From Nemertoderma westbladi (taxonomy: Eukaryota; Xenacoelomorpha; Nemertodermatida; Nemertodermatidae), in the NCBI GenBank assembly GCA_032718475.1, contig JAUCBJ010005274.1:1-55379 (forward strand): a DNA stretch of 55,379 nt, in the 5' to 3' direction. Within the stretch, counting starts at the first letter, position 1, and every line of letters begins with the position of its first letter. Below are positions 10,625-20,915 of the stretch, in pieces. The notes under the pieces are model-generated. The model was not told where the DNA came from. It did not search any database and saw only the letters and a list, made by a program, of their open reading frames with translations. The position numbers and the translations under genes were made by a program.

Positions 10625-11814
10625 TGTTCGCGCTTTCAGACCTTTAGTAGTTTAACATGCCAAATTTAGATGTCTTCTAGATTATAAATCGACTTTAGCC
10701 TATGACGAGTATTTGATACACTACAATAGCCGAAGCCAGTCTATGCGCGACCATTCACCCGCTGGATATACCCGGGAGACTGGATTCGGAAGCTTTGACC
10801 TTATTGCGGTGTAGGCCTACTGTATTATTCGACTGATCGTTAATATATAATTTCTGACAAATATTATTCACTTTAGGGAAATATTAACAGTTCCTTTAGG
10901 ACATGGCGCTCTAAATATGTAAACAGAGTTATGACTTACACTAGACACAACGGGATGGCTATGGATTCACGTATAAAGTGCATTCTTTAGGAGATGCTTT
11001 GTTATCTGTCACAATCATGCACACTACCGCACAATGCTGCACACCAATCTGCCGACCTTCACTAATTTTAGTCACATATAAAGAGAACAACAACCGACAC
11101 ATGTAGTGCCTATGAAATAGCATTAGATTCACTCCAAAACCACTTTAATGTAAGTCGCAATTGTTATATGTAACCGGTCTCTTACCTTCAGTATATCAAG
11201 AAGATTGGGGTTTATGATTATTTATCGATATTATCCAAATATAATAATATTCCATCAACTGATATAATTAATAACCGACAGTAAATAGCAGTAAAAATGC
11301 GGTGTTTGTAGTTGACAATATGATTTGCATTGATAGGATTAGACTGTTAGTTTGATTTGATAACAGTTATACGTTTCTATGACCAAAGCCTACTAATGTT
11401 TGGCTAAAGTCTGAAACTTCCACAGAAGTACAGAAGAATCCTAAGCCGGTGTTCTGGGCTTAGAAAGATACACACACTGACTGAATTGCATGAGTTTCTG
11501 TATACAATCTCTAACATAGAGTCAAAACCACTCTGATTGGTCGACCGAACAAAGAACGAACAAAGAACAAAGAAAAAGTTACACGTGGACACAGCTGATA
11601 GATGTCGTCATTTGAGTTCCGATGTTTAGAGCATTTGGCTTATTGCGACATAAAATCGCTAGTTATGTCCGCTAAAGTACACATACAGAAGAAATGGCTT
11701 TTTATGTCCACTAAAACACCGGTACAGTAAGGAAACGGCTTTTTATGTCCGTTAAAACAACTACAGAGTACTTTGCGGGGAAAATAACCAGCTAATTCCG
11801 CAAAAGCCTTTACA
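10625..11814 (-). repeat. 3' LTR of copy A
   Basis: In plus orientation it runs TGTTCGCGC...CCTTTACA, so on the element strand it starts TGTAAAGG and ends GCGCGAACA. It is about 88% similar by eye to the LTRs of copy B in the first few hundred bases. On the element strand the purine-rich GGGAGCGG (11815-11822) directly precedes it and serves as polypurine tract. Confidence 0.8.
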
Positions 11815-11892
11815 CCGCTCCCAGAAAATGGGATTTAATTCTATAAAATATATAAAATCACAGTTTCTAAAATATAAAAATACTCTAAACAG

Positions 11893-13311
11893 TTAGTCTT
11901 TCTTACGCGGACGGCGTTTACGCAGTTTTTTGAGGCTAGCAAGAGTCCTTTTCTCTTTGGGGCGAGCCACTTTACTAGGAGGGCTATAACTCCTGGGTAA
12001 AGGGTGCAATACAATTGTATCAGAAGGTTTAGGATTACAATCGGTGTATCCGCCGGTCGAGGTACCTGGTTGATCGATATCAACTTCAGTGGAGCGAGGT
12101 CTAACGGCCTTTAGGGCGCGTCTTAGGACAGCAGCTCCTACTGGTCCCTGACGAGTCGTCTGGACAATAGCGGTAGGTGGACCGTGAGTGGTGAGAAACT
12201 TCCTCGGTTTAATGGTTCTTTCCAGCTCGCGTTCTCTGGCTCGATATTCGTAGGGCCGTCGAGATACTTCCTGCAACTCAGGGTGCGAGTTGATAAATAA
12301 ATCGCCATACTCAGGGTCTTGACAGATGAAATTGATCAAATGGTATGAATTAATATCGTTAGGATTGACGTTCCTGAGATATTTTCGAACAAATTTGGTG
12401 GAAATACACTCACCAACACGCTTCATTAGTTCGTAACTCGGTGTGCGTGTTTTTTGTTCAACAGATGCGAATAGATAAGGATGGAATGCGTAAACTCCCT
12501 CGTAGGCGCGTCCAGGGTAATAGCGATGGCGTGACTCACAATGCAAATCCGCGTTCGCTTCCCAAGCTCGGATGTAGCGCAGGGTAATCATCTCATCTAC
12601 GCTTTCCAAATCGCGGTTAAAAGGGCAATTAAAACTGGCATGTCCTTTAAGTTGACAGTGGTTGCATTGAGTCATAAATTGGGGGCAAACTGCAAAAATG
12701 TGCGAGTTATTGAGTCTGCAATACGCACAATAGATCTCCATCATCGGTTGTTCGTGGAAATAGGAGCAGGGTACGTCTGAGTCCATAGGGGTGAAATGAT
12801 CTCTCGATGCGCATAATCGGCATCGTTTTCGAGAAACATAGTTGGCGTGCCGATAATCGTATGCGGTGAGACATTGTGGACCTTGATACCATTCCAAGAC
12901 GTAGTCGTTATCGCTGCTCCGGGGCGCTGTAGGCTGAATCTCCTCAGATTCTAAGCATATTGGTTCGTCTTCCAATTGCATAGCTGAGATAGGTGCGGCT
13001 GTCTCCGCAAGCGAACCCACTGTCTGAACTTCCACGACAGAATAACCCGTGGGTATTCAAGGTCTTTGTATAACAGATGAATGTAAGTTCTGTATACAAA
13101 CGTCCTTGAAAAGGGCGAATCCCGCGCTGTCTAACTTCTCTGCAGCTGAGTCTCTTAGGCTGAGTTTGGTCAGAGCGCGGTCCTTGAACTGACTATCAAC
13201 GTTACGGAACGGAGTCAGAAAGCGCCTGAAACATTCGAAGCGGATGAATTTATTGTGCTCATCTAGCTTGGATGGGCGCGTATGGTACGACTGCACACAT
13301 CGGCTAGCCAA
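11893..13311 (-). pseudogene. ORF3, C-terminal part (zinc-knuckle-like cluster and basic tail), copy A
   Basis: Function unknown. The minus frame 13311-11893 is open apart from one TGA at 13057-13059; the 380 codons after that stop are intact. It carries a Cys/His cluster: CRLC with a later C, then CAYC-x5-H-x4-C and CNHC-x4-H-x4-C, like retroviral/Gag or nucleic-acid-binding zinc knuckles. The C-terminus is strongly basic (KKLRKRRPRKKD). No signal peptide or membrane segment is visible, which argues against an envelope protein. It ends about 75 bp before the polypurine tract. It overlaps the preceding ORF3 piece (13263 onward) in another frame, so one frameshift separates them. The terminal 50 residues recur in copy B, and a decayed relative lies at 21986-23308. 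Confidence 0.7.
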
Positions 13312-15302
13312 CCGGCAAGTGCGGCGTTTTCAAAGATCGTGTATATAGCTAAGGAGGGACGAAGTGGAACACTCATAAAGCTATACACGGCGCCAGGTGC
13401 GGTCAATGGTCCGTCAAAGTATAATCGAAAATAATGATCTCCATATACTTGTTGGTAGTTGATAGGATTTCCAACCTTGAAATTCCATCCGTATTCTTGA
13501 AAGGCAAGATGTCCGATGGAGGTTCGTTGTACTTTAGTAATGCCGCTTGGTGTATTTGCATACATAGTGCGGAAGAAACCTCGGCCTTCTGCCCAGGGAG
13601 CAATCAGCTGAGTATCGACGAAAGGGTATGGAATGTTCTCCATGTTCCGAAAGTCGTTTTGGAGATCTCCATAAACAGCTGAGCCGATTTTAAGGATTCT
13701 TTCGTTAAACAACATCTCGAGCACGGGCTGGGGTAACATCGATCCATCGATACCCATGGCCGGTTTGCGCTCGGTGTCGGTGACGTAACGCTGCGCGAGT
13801 TCGAATTGTCCATGTCGGAGTTTCTTTTGTATCTCGGTAAGGGTCTCAAAAGAATAATCAATCACATCGGAACACGCTCGAGTAAATACGTGGGTAGAAC
13901 CAGCTAGTCCTCGTATGTGTATCATTCGCGTAGTTCCCAGTTCTCCAACCGGAACGCTACCTTCGTTATCGTAAGTGACAACTCCATACATCTCGATAAC
14001 GTTAAGAGTCTCATTCCACTCTTTAGTGGCGTTTTCTAGAGTCATTCCCACCGGATGCCACAAGGTAGCGCATTCGCTAGCATTAGGTAGATCTCTATAC
14101 TTTAAATATTGTATAGTATATGTCTCTACATCTCCATATCTTTGTATTCTTTCATCCTCGAATAACACGTCGAGATTCCAGTGTACTAATCGAGTTTTGA
14201 TGAATCCATCAAGATTATACGGAGGTATTGTCTCTTTCTCTATCCTGGAAACATTATAGGGTTTTCGAAATGAGTTTACTTTAACTAACTGATCAAGATG
14301 TTTCTGCAGTTGTTCGAGTTCGACAAGATCGAGAGGATTTATTAGTGGTAGAAACCTCAGACTATGTGTAGGATCTTCCGGTTTTACCATGTAATATTGC
14401 GTTAGATTGACGTAATAAGGGTGATCTTTGATCCCATAAAACGAGTTCGGTAAAGGTCTAGCGCGTATGTTAACATCGTGTACCATACGACGGACAAGAT
14501 CCGCTCTATTGTCCGGAGGTTCAACGAGTATACCATCGACACGAGCGGCCTCGATTGGCGGACGTTGCAACATGGGAGCGTCAGCGATAAGATCTCGAGA
14601 TCTTAGGTTGATATCAACTGGTTGAGGCTGTGCCGTGGCGAAGAGTTTGTCTCCGAAATGGGGAACCATCGAAGGATGGATGATGGTTTTAGAATAGAGA
14701 TCCGTCATAAGAATTTGAGCTTCTGGCTGGGCTAAAGCTGCTTCTTCTCTCTCATCCATTTCTATGTGTTTCTCCTCGAGCTGATTTTCCTCCGCTTGTT
14801 GTTGTAAACGCTCGTCTAGGAACTCTTGTAAAGAGTAGGTTCGTCCACGTTCGATGTCTTCTTTGAGATTCTGGATTTCTCTATTGAACTGGGGTAAAGC
14901 TAATTCTTTCACCGCTTGAACTTGTTGCTGCAATTTGCGTTTCTCTAAACAATCGTAAGTTCCTTTTCCGATCTTCTGCCGAATAGCGTCTAACGCGTTT
15001 CGGACAACACTCTCTTCGACTTCGGTAACGGGTTGTATCGGGGTTAAGCCTGGACGGTTGTACGGGTTAAACGGCGATATTAGATGACCGCGTCCTAATC
15101 CGGCTAGGTAGGGTTGGCGAATATCTAGTGAGCCCACTACCGGAGTACCACCGATCAACTGTTCGGGTAACACAAGATCTTTAAATAGTGAGTACAGTTC
15201 AGGGGGATCCGTTATACTATTAGGATCAAACGTTTGAGGTCTCTCTGAGGAATGAGGAGTTCTGACCGAGTATTCCGGAACTCTGATCATTGGTTTATTC
15301 AA
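13263..15302 (-). pseudogene. ORF3, central part (679 codons), copy A
   Basis: A long uninterrupted minus frame of unknown function. It has a Glu/Gln-rich, probably coiled-coil segment near residues 110-200 (QQQAEENQLEEKHIEMDE), then about 450 residues of mixed globular sequence without membrane helices or a motif I recognise. Upstream it continues in frame, through one TGA near 15381, into the segment that carries YYCDEC and then into the ORF3 N-terminus. Downstream it stops at 13263 and shifts frame into the zinc-knuckle part. A fragment (33359-33600) recurs in copy B. The length, codon structure and recurrence show it was a real gene; it is not a shadow of another frame. Confidence 0.7.
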
Positions 15303-16121
15303 GGATCGTTTGAGTCGAGCGAGAGTAGGTGATACGTCGAACAGGTTTCGCTCGAAACTCCCATAAGTATATCATGTAAAACTGTGTTTAGCGCAATGTC
15401 TCCGCGGATGTTTATGTCTTTCCGTTTGCTGATTGGGCCTAGGGCATTCGTCACAGTAATACCAAAGACGCACGTCCTGCAGGGGAAACGCGGGTGATCG
15501 TTCTCCAGTTTTACAATATTCCTCCATCTGTTCGAAGCTATCTGGGATGACAGGTAGCGGTCAATCGGCGGTAAGATACATCATAGTGAAATAGAGTCGT
15601 TTGAGTTCTATCATAGGGTCATGATGTATACCTTGAGGATATCGAGTTTCTAGATTTTGTTGACTGGCAATATTGAGATATGTTTCTCTCAGGAATTCCA
15701 GATAATCGTTGAAGTCGCTGCGTTTATCCGGCTCTTCAATGTCTTCCCTTTCGAGTCTGTTTCGAATAGAATTCTTGTGTTCTATTCTCGGTTTATCGTT
15801 CCGACTCCGCTGGGTATGATATTTAAATAAAACCATTTCCCTTTCGGTGTCTACATCGTCCGTATCGTGTAAATCGATAGGATGGCCAGTAGTTAAGAAG
15901 TCCATATACGTACCATTACGATGCGTATAGCGAGTGGTGAATTTTCTATAATTCAATTCACGCGTAAGTTGCTCCTGGGACATTGGCGGTTCGATATAAC
16001 GACCATCGTCCTCTGTAGTAGTTGGACCAGCGTCGCCGCGTATCAAGCTATCAACAAACGCTTGTAAAGGTAGAGTATATCGCTCCCTGATACCAAGATC
16101 ATCTTCTATCAACTCAGTCAT
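15303..16121 (-). pseudogene. ORF3, N-terminal part, copy A
   Basis: The start ATG is at 16121 (MTELIEDDLG). The frame is open for 186 codons to a TGA at 15561, then continues in the same frame through a Cys pair (YYCDEC) and a further TGA into the central part. Copy B reads CGA (Arg) at both stop positions, so both stops in A look like CGA to TGA CpG decay. The original ORF3 would therefore run 16121-11893 (about 1,400 codons) as one protein. The segment is acidic and hydrophilic with no recognised domain. Confidence 0.65.
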
Positions 16122-17755
16122 ATCTGCTATATGAGTTTATCAATATTATAATGAGTTTATATTTAGGCTAGCGGGCGTTGCTGCCTACCCCTCTCTGCCC
16201 CCGGACAGTGCAAGATCCTCAGCGCCGATGTACCGTCGTCGCTGTGTTTTCGCCAACGTAGTAGCTACACAACGACAACGATAACCGGCACAAGTCACTC
16301 CACTGTCCGTCCCAAAGGCTTAGATTTACTTCAGGTTCTTGCTGCAGAGTTAGGGCTACTTTCACAATTGCGACTCGCTACTGTAAACACACTTTAGTAG
16401 TAACATTCACCTATAAACGCACAAATTCCACACAACTGTCACAAATTGTACACATTCGGGCCATTTGTCCGTTAGTCAGGGCCTTCCAGAATGCCACGTT
16501 ATTATTATGTATACTTGGATACTAGCCGTGTGCTATTTATTCCCTATGCTATTCAATGGGGCAAGCTTTCTATTGTTCTTTTAACTCACTTCTAATTCTA
16601 GCGTGGTTGTTGCTATGGTGACATTATGGAAAGCTAGCGGTAGAATTAGGGTAATTCTCATGCATACAGATCTGGGATGCTATTTAATAGTAATTCTTTA
16701 ATTGTCAATATCCTCTTTATACATGATTTTATAAATTTTATCGGCTATTGACCATATGTTGGAGATTTTCGCACACTAATACACTTGATAGGGTGAATCT
16801 CCGCTCCCATGATCTATTATTTAATGGAATTTTGGGAATGTTATAAATTGTATAAAAATGACAACTTATCAAATTCATTAAAATATGAATTTAAATTTAT
16901 TCCCGTAAATTTTATTATTTAATATTAAATAGACACAATTTTATTCCAGAACATGTCTGGGGACTGGGATCCTTGATTCTAGGAAATTGGTCTTTTTAAG
17001 AATATCGGTAAGTACTACGATATCTTAATAGACTAGAATTTTAAAGGATCTAAAATTTGACAGATTTTGTAAATATTAATAATTAATATTTAGGATGGGC
17101 ACCAGTTTATTCCAGAACTTGTCTGGGGACATTAACCACTGATTCTAGAAATTTGTCTTTCAAGTATATCGGTGGGTGCCGCGATATCTTAGTCGACTAG
17201 AATTGCAGATGGTCAAAGGGTTTAACAGATTTATTTTGCGTTGTACGCTACTGTTAAAGGGACATCACGCTACTATATGTATTATTTAATATACGGTATG
17301 AGAGCAATATCGCAAGAAGCAATGTCAGTGAGAAGAGGCAAGTCGTTTCCAAGGTCTACCCAGAGCTTGGTTTAGCCGAGACACGAGGATCTGAATTTTG
17401 CATTCCTAATACTCTACTTTACCAATAATACTTGAACATAGTAGGAGCTTTATTGTACTTTAATAAGTACGGACATTTCATCTTACTGTAGTCACATATT
17501 TATAATGTACTACGGACAGTAAGGAAAGAGAAAAAAGAATTATTTCTCGCCGTCGCATTAAATATATAATATATAAGTAATTAATAAACACTAATATATA
17601 TTGCACTAATCTACTAAATAATCGCTAAAATAACATTCTACTAAATAAAATTAAAGAAAACGATTATAATAAAATTACATAATAATACATACATAAATAT
17701 AAAACAATAAAAACAAATATAAAATAATATAGTCACACACCCACTCCAGACGCTG
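16122..17755 (-). other. Conserved non-coding spacer between pol and ORF3, copy A
   Basis: About 1.6 kb with no long ORF but closely similar to 34320-36011 in copy B along its whole length. It contains two tandem units of about 166 bp (from 16941 and 17107), each with paired inverted motifs. It also has a polypurine-tract-like octamer (CCGCTCCC on plus, 16801-16808) identical to the one at the LTR. It is AT-rich near the pol end. It may hold the signals for ORF3 expression (internal promoter or splice acceptor), which is inference. Confidence 0.65.
16941..17230. repeat. Two tandem structured units in the spacer, copy A
   Basis: Each unit begins TTATTCCAGAAC and has CCAGA-N5-TCTGG, then an outer stem ATTCTAG/CTAGAAT (16976-16982 with 17033-17039; 17142-17148 with 17197-17203). 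Inside it is a second stem ATATCG-N10-CGATAT. Stems are kept while loops differ between units. The same layout recurs in copy B. Confidence 0.65.
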
Positions 17756-18454
17756 TTACGTTGGGGAGTCCCTAGATGTTTGTTGGATTAGGGAGGTGGT
17801 CGTGGGAAGAGTATCTTGCCTTCCATAGTTTCCGGACAGTTCTCGGTCTCTTTCCAGTAAACATAAACGACCAACTGGGAGATTGAGTTGTTGTGTTTCG
17901 AATACAATTCCAGGTTTCCTCTTCGTCCTGGAATAGTGACGATAGAAACATCGCTTCAAATACACGACGGCCTTACAAAGCCGATTCCAGGATCTATAGT
18001 GGTCCATCGCTCCCGGTAGGAGAGGTGAGAGTCCCGGCGAGACGTCTGGTGTTCCAGATCTCCAGTCTCTCTCTCTGATCTCCACAACAGATCGGTTCGC
18101 GGTGGGGGAGTTTAGATCCACAGTGTCGTCCCTGGCAATGTGTAGTACAGACAGATCTATCACGGGTTTAAATAACCTTGATTTACTCGTCCGGGTTTTA
18201 GGTTTGACTTTCTCCGCTCCCTTGGCTTGTCTAATCTCAGCCGTGGTACGATGGGGAGGCCATTCATCTTCTTTACTTAGGAAGTCGGGTCCACCTAACC
18301 AGTCTGGAGTATCTGTCAGTTCTTGAGGAGTTGCTCCTCTGGAAGCGATGTCGACTAGATTAATCGTCTCGGGGCAATGTCTCCATTGATCTACATTGGA
18401 GTTAATATCGTCATTATCTGAGGAGTATGGTGTTCCCTCAGTTGGGTCGTCCAC
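17756..18454 (-). pseudogene. Deleted BEL/Pao pol remnant, copy A
   Basis: An open minus frame created by two internal deletions. It starts in the linker after the protease (DDPTEGTPYSSDNDD), jumps to the RNase H region (DQWRHCPETINLVDIASRG), continues to YLKRCFYRHYS, then jumps to the DUF5641-like C-terminal tail (KPGIVFETQQLNLPVGRL). The whole RT core and the integrase catalytic core are missing. The gaps correspond to about 38055-39825 and about 36175-37580 of copy B. A one-base shift separates it from the protease frame. Copy A could therefore not reverse transcribe itself. Confidence 0.8.
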
Positions 18455-19074
18455 TCACTGCTCTCCGCTTCCCATTCACTTACTTGGTAGACCCCTTCTT
18501 TGGGTAACCTTTCCATGAGAGTTCTACGGGAAGGGCCAGTAAAGTACCAACCTACTCTAGTTCTTCCCGCATAGGCTTGTAGTGGTTGCGGTTGAGCAGG
18601 CCGTTTCTCCAATGTCTCAAGCGCTTCATGCGCATTTTGGCCGATGAGTATTTGCACTCCAGGGTAGTCTGTGTTGAATCTAGGTATCTTAAGCTGCTGG
18701 GTGAAATCGTCCTCATCCCAGTTATAAGGTTCTACTTGGCTGGTAGCGAAGTTCTTTATCGCCACCATTTTTACTGACCTTATACTGTGTTCTCCTAGTT
18801 CATCCTGGGGGGTGGACAACGCACCTACATAATAATCTGCTATTACTGTAGATTTCCAAACCTGCATAATTCCTGACATGTTTAACTTAGTTCGGAACTT
18901 GGGTTGTCCAGCAAAGATGTCTTCGGCTAGTTCTTTGTCGATGAATGTTCCTGTGCTACCGGAGTCAAGGAGGGCGTTCACTATATAACTCCTTTCAGGT
19001 CCGTGGACCCTCAACTGCACTACGGGAAATTCTCGGATTCCTACATTGGAAGTTGGTGCTTTCCAAGATGGTTG
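18391..19074 (-). pseudogene. BEL/Pao aspartic protease (DUF1758-like), copy A
   Basis: Retropepsin-like domain with the active site LLDSGSTGTFID. It processes Gag-Pol in the element's particle. The frame continues from gag across the TGA at 19075-19077, so the protease would be made by stop-codon readthrough. It loses frame near 18455 relative to copy B (one-base deletion) and ends at 18391. Confidence 0.8.
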
Positions 19075-20601
19075 TCAGTCAGAAGTAGTTGGGGGGAGCT
19101 CACTGTCGGTGTCCTTTTCATACGTAAGTGCTCGATATACTGCGGTATTTATCAGGTAACAGGATTCGTTTTTGTCGGAGAATTCGTCCGTATAGAATCC
19201 TTCCATCTCAGAACTTTGGTCAGTGTCGTTCACATCACTGAATTGGACATGTAGTTCGGACTCACTTACCTGACTCGGGCTGTTTCGTTCGAATTCAGTG
19301 TGCAACAAGATATGATGTTTTGCGCCGCACTTCGCACACCTTGCATCGGAGTAACAGGTTCGCCGTTGGTGTCCTTGTCTGAGGCAATTATAACACAACC
19401 GCTTATCCCACATGACTTCCCATCTATCCTTTAATGATTTCTTTAGGAATTCATCACACACATTCAAACGGTGGGGCCCGTCACACAGCGCACATTTCGG
19501 TTTGATGTTACTTACCTTATTTTGAGTAACGTTGTGCACACTCGTTCTTTCCTCGGGCTTTCTTCCATGAGTTCTCTTAGGAGACGTAGGAGGAGTTTTT
19601 CTTACCTGTTCTCTCCTGTCATTGGTTCGAGACTTGAATTTACTTACGTCCTTAGTCGCTTTGTTGTCATAGTAAGATCTTTCAGTGTCTTTCCCGCTGT
19701 CTTCCTCTTGAGAAGCCTGGCTTTCGCCGTCGTCTGTATAACACACTGGTATTACCTTTCTCCTAGAAACGGGTTTCTCACTTACCTTATTTTCCGGTGT
19801 TTTCTCTCTGGACTGTTTTACGAGCTGTAATTTTACCTCTCCATCTGAGAATGACATGAGATCAGCCATGGTAGGGTCTCTTCGTTGTTGTTCCATCATA
19901 TATAACACTTTCTTGTACCAGCATGTACCTACTCCACCCTTAGGTAAAGTAGAGGCCACGGCTCCAATAACCATAGAACTCTGATATTCATGAGACTTAC
20001 CTAGCCAATCTAATTGTCTACAGATCTCCTGAATCTCATCGGAAAACTCTATAATCCCGCTGCTAATGAACTTTCGGGGCGCTACCAATTTTGCATACAA
20101 ATACCTAGCTATGTTATTCCTAGTACCATACCTGATGTTTAGTGTATCCCAAACTTGTCTTAACCCATCTGGATGTCCAATAAACTTTAACGCCATTAAC
20201 TTGGGAGATCTTTCCAAGCACTCGATGAGGAATCTCAGTTTCTCTCCGTTAGATAGCACAGAGTTCTGTATGTTATCTTTGTAATATTCATTAAAAGGTA
20301 ACCATTTCATCTCATCTCCATTAAACTTGACGATCTCTCCCACCTTTACTGCTTGACGGGCTTCGGTTCTAGCCATTTGACGCGTAAAACTTTCTTGGGC
20401 CATCGTATTATTTAATATCGAGTTATCGGTATATAAATTTCTCGGATTATGATCAGGTCTATATGGAATATCATTGTCAACAGGTTTATAATTACCCTTA
20501 ATAGGGTTTACTATAGGAGTTTCTACTTCACTAGCAGTATAGATGCGTGTAGGCTCCACACCTTGCGCATGAAATACTTCAGACCTAACAGGTTGACACA
20601 T
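19075..20601 (-). CDS. BEL/Pao Gag (DUF1759-like) with zinc knuckles, copy A
   Basis: A 508-codon frame from MCQPVRSEVFH. The DUF1759-like capsid region is near residues 85-290 (FNGDEMKWLPFNEYY, then DTLNIRYG). A basic, Ser-rich linker follows, then three Cys/His modules: CALCDGPHRLNVC, CYNCLRQGHQRRTC and CAKCGAKHHILLH. It packages the element RNA. The frame is intact here where copy B has a stop (A reads AGA, B reads TGA at 41272-41274). The gag N-terminal part known from B (50850 to 42497) is missing because A is truncated. It ends in a TGA kept in both copies. The frame lies in a defective element, so expression is uncertain. Confidence 0.8.
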   Translation of the reverse strand: MCQPVRSEVFHAQGVEPTRIYTASEVETPIVNPIKGNYKPVDNDIPYRPDHNPRNLYTDNSILNNTMAQESFTRQMARTEARQAVKVGEIVKFNGDEMKWLPFNEYYKDNIQNSVLSNGEKLRFLIECLERSPKLMALKFIGHPDGLRQVWDTLNIRYGTRNNIARYLYAKLVAPRKFISSGIIEFSDEIQEICRQLDWLGKSHEYQSSMVIGAVASTLPKGGVGTCWYKKVLYMMEQQRRDPTMADLMSFSDGEVKLQLVKQSREKTPENKVSEKPVSRRKVIPVCYTDDGESQASQEEDSGKDTERSYYDNKATKDVSKFKSRTNDRREQVRKTPPTSPKRTHGRKPEERTSVHNVTQNKVSNIKPKCALCDGPHRLNVCDEFLKKSLKDRWEVMWDKRLCYNCLRQGHQRRTCYSDARCAKCGAKHHILLHTEFERNSPSQVSESELHVQFSDVNDTDQSSEMEGFYTDEFSDKNESCYLINTAVYRALTYEKDTDSELPPTTSD

Positions 20602-20633
20602 TGTTACCGGGGTTGGTGGTATACCCTTTTGTG

Positions 20634-20915
20634 TATTTACTCAAACCGATTTTCATATTTTTTTCAACATTTTACTTCAATTGGTCCCAGAAATACAGAT
20701 AAAATTTCAAATACCTAAACACCTATATATCCAATCAAAAAAATGAAATATTATACCCGGGTAACAGATACACAGAGCTGTGAGAGCGCATTGATGTCGA
20801 TGTGAGATCGCGGGCATAACCCCGACAACTGAGAGCAATACCTGTACTTTATATTGGATGTAGATAAGATGTCACAACAAAGAATGAATACTCCGTACAA
20901 CTGGTAAACATTTCA
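20634..20915. other. Filler between truncated copy A and family-E copy E2
   Basis: About 280 bp with no match elsewhere in the window and no coding potential. It marks the rearranged 5' border of copy A. Confidence 0.45.

Larger units (their letters stand above)
10625..20633 (-). mobile_element. Copy A: BEL/Pao retrotransposon with ORF3, internally deleted, 5'-truncated
   Basis: In minus orientation: partial gag (from 20601), in-frame UGA, protease, a fused RNase H/integrase remnant, 1.6 kb spacer, ORF3 (16121-11893) and the 3' LTR (11814-10625). It is homologous throughout to copy B at 31614-55379. Similarity to B ends near 20633, so the gag N-terminus, leader and 5' LTR are missing. It also lacks two pol blocks present in B (about 1.77 and 1.4 kb). 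In exchange it keeps almost all of ORF3, which B has lost. Confidence 0.85.

Noticed and set aside
11893-16121. ORF3 as a retroviral-type envelope gene
   Set aside because: It has the position but no signal peptide, transmembrane helix or furin-like site; zinc-knuckle-like motifs suggest nucleic-acid binding instead.
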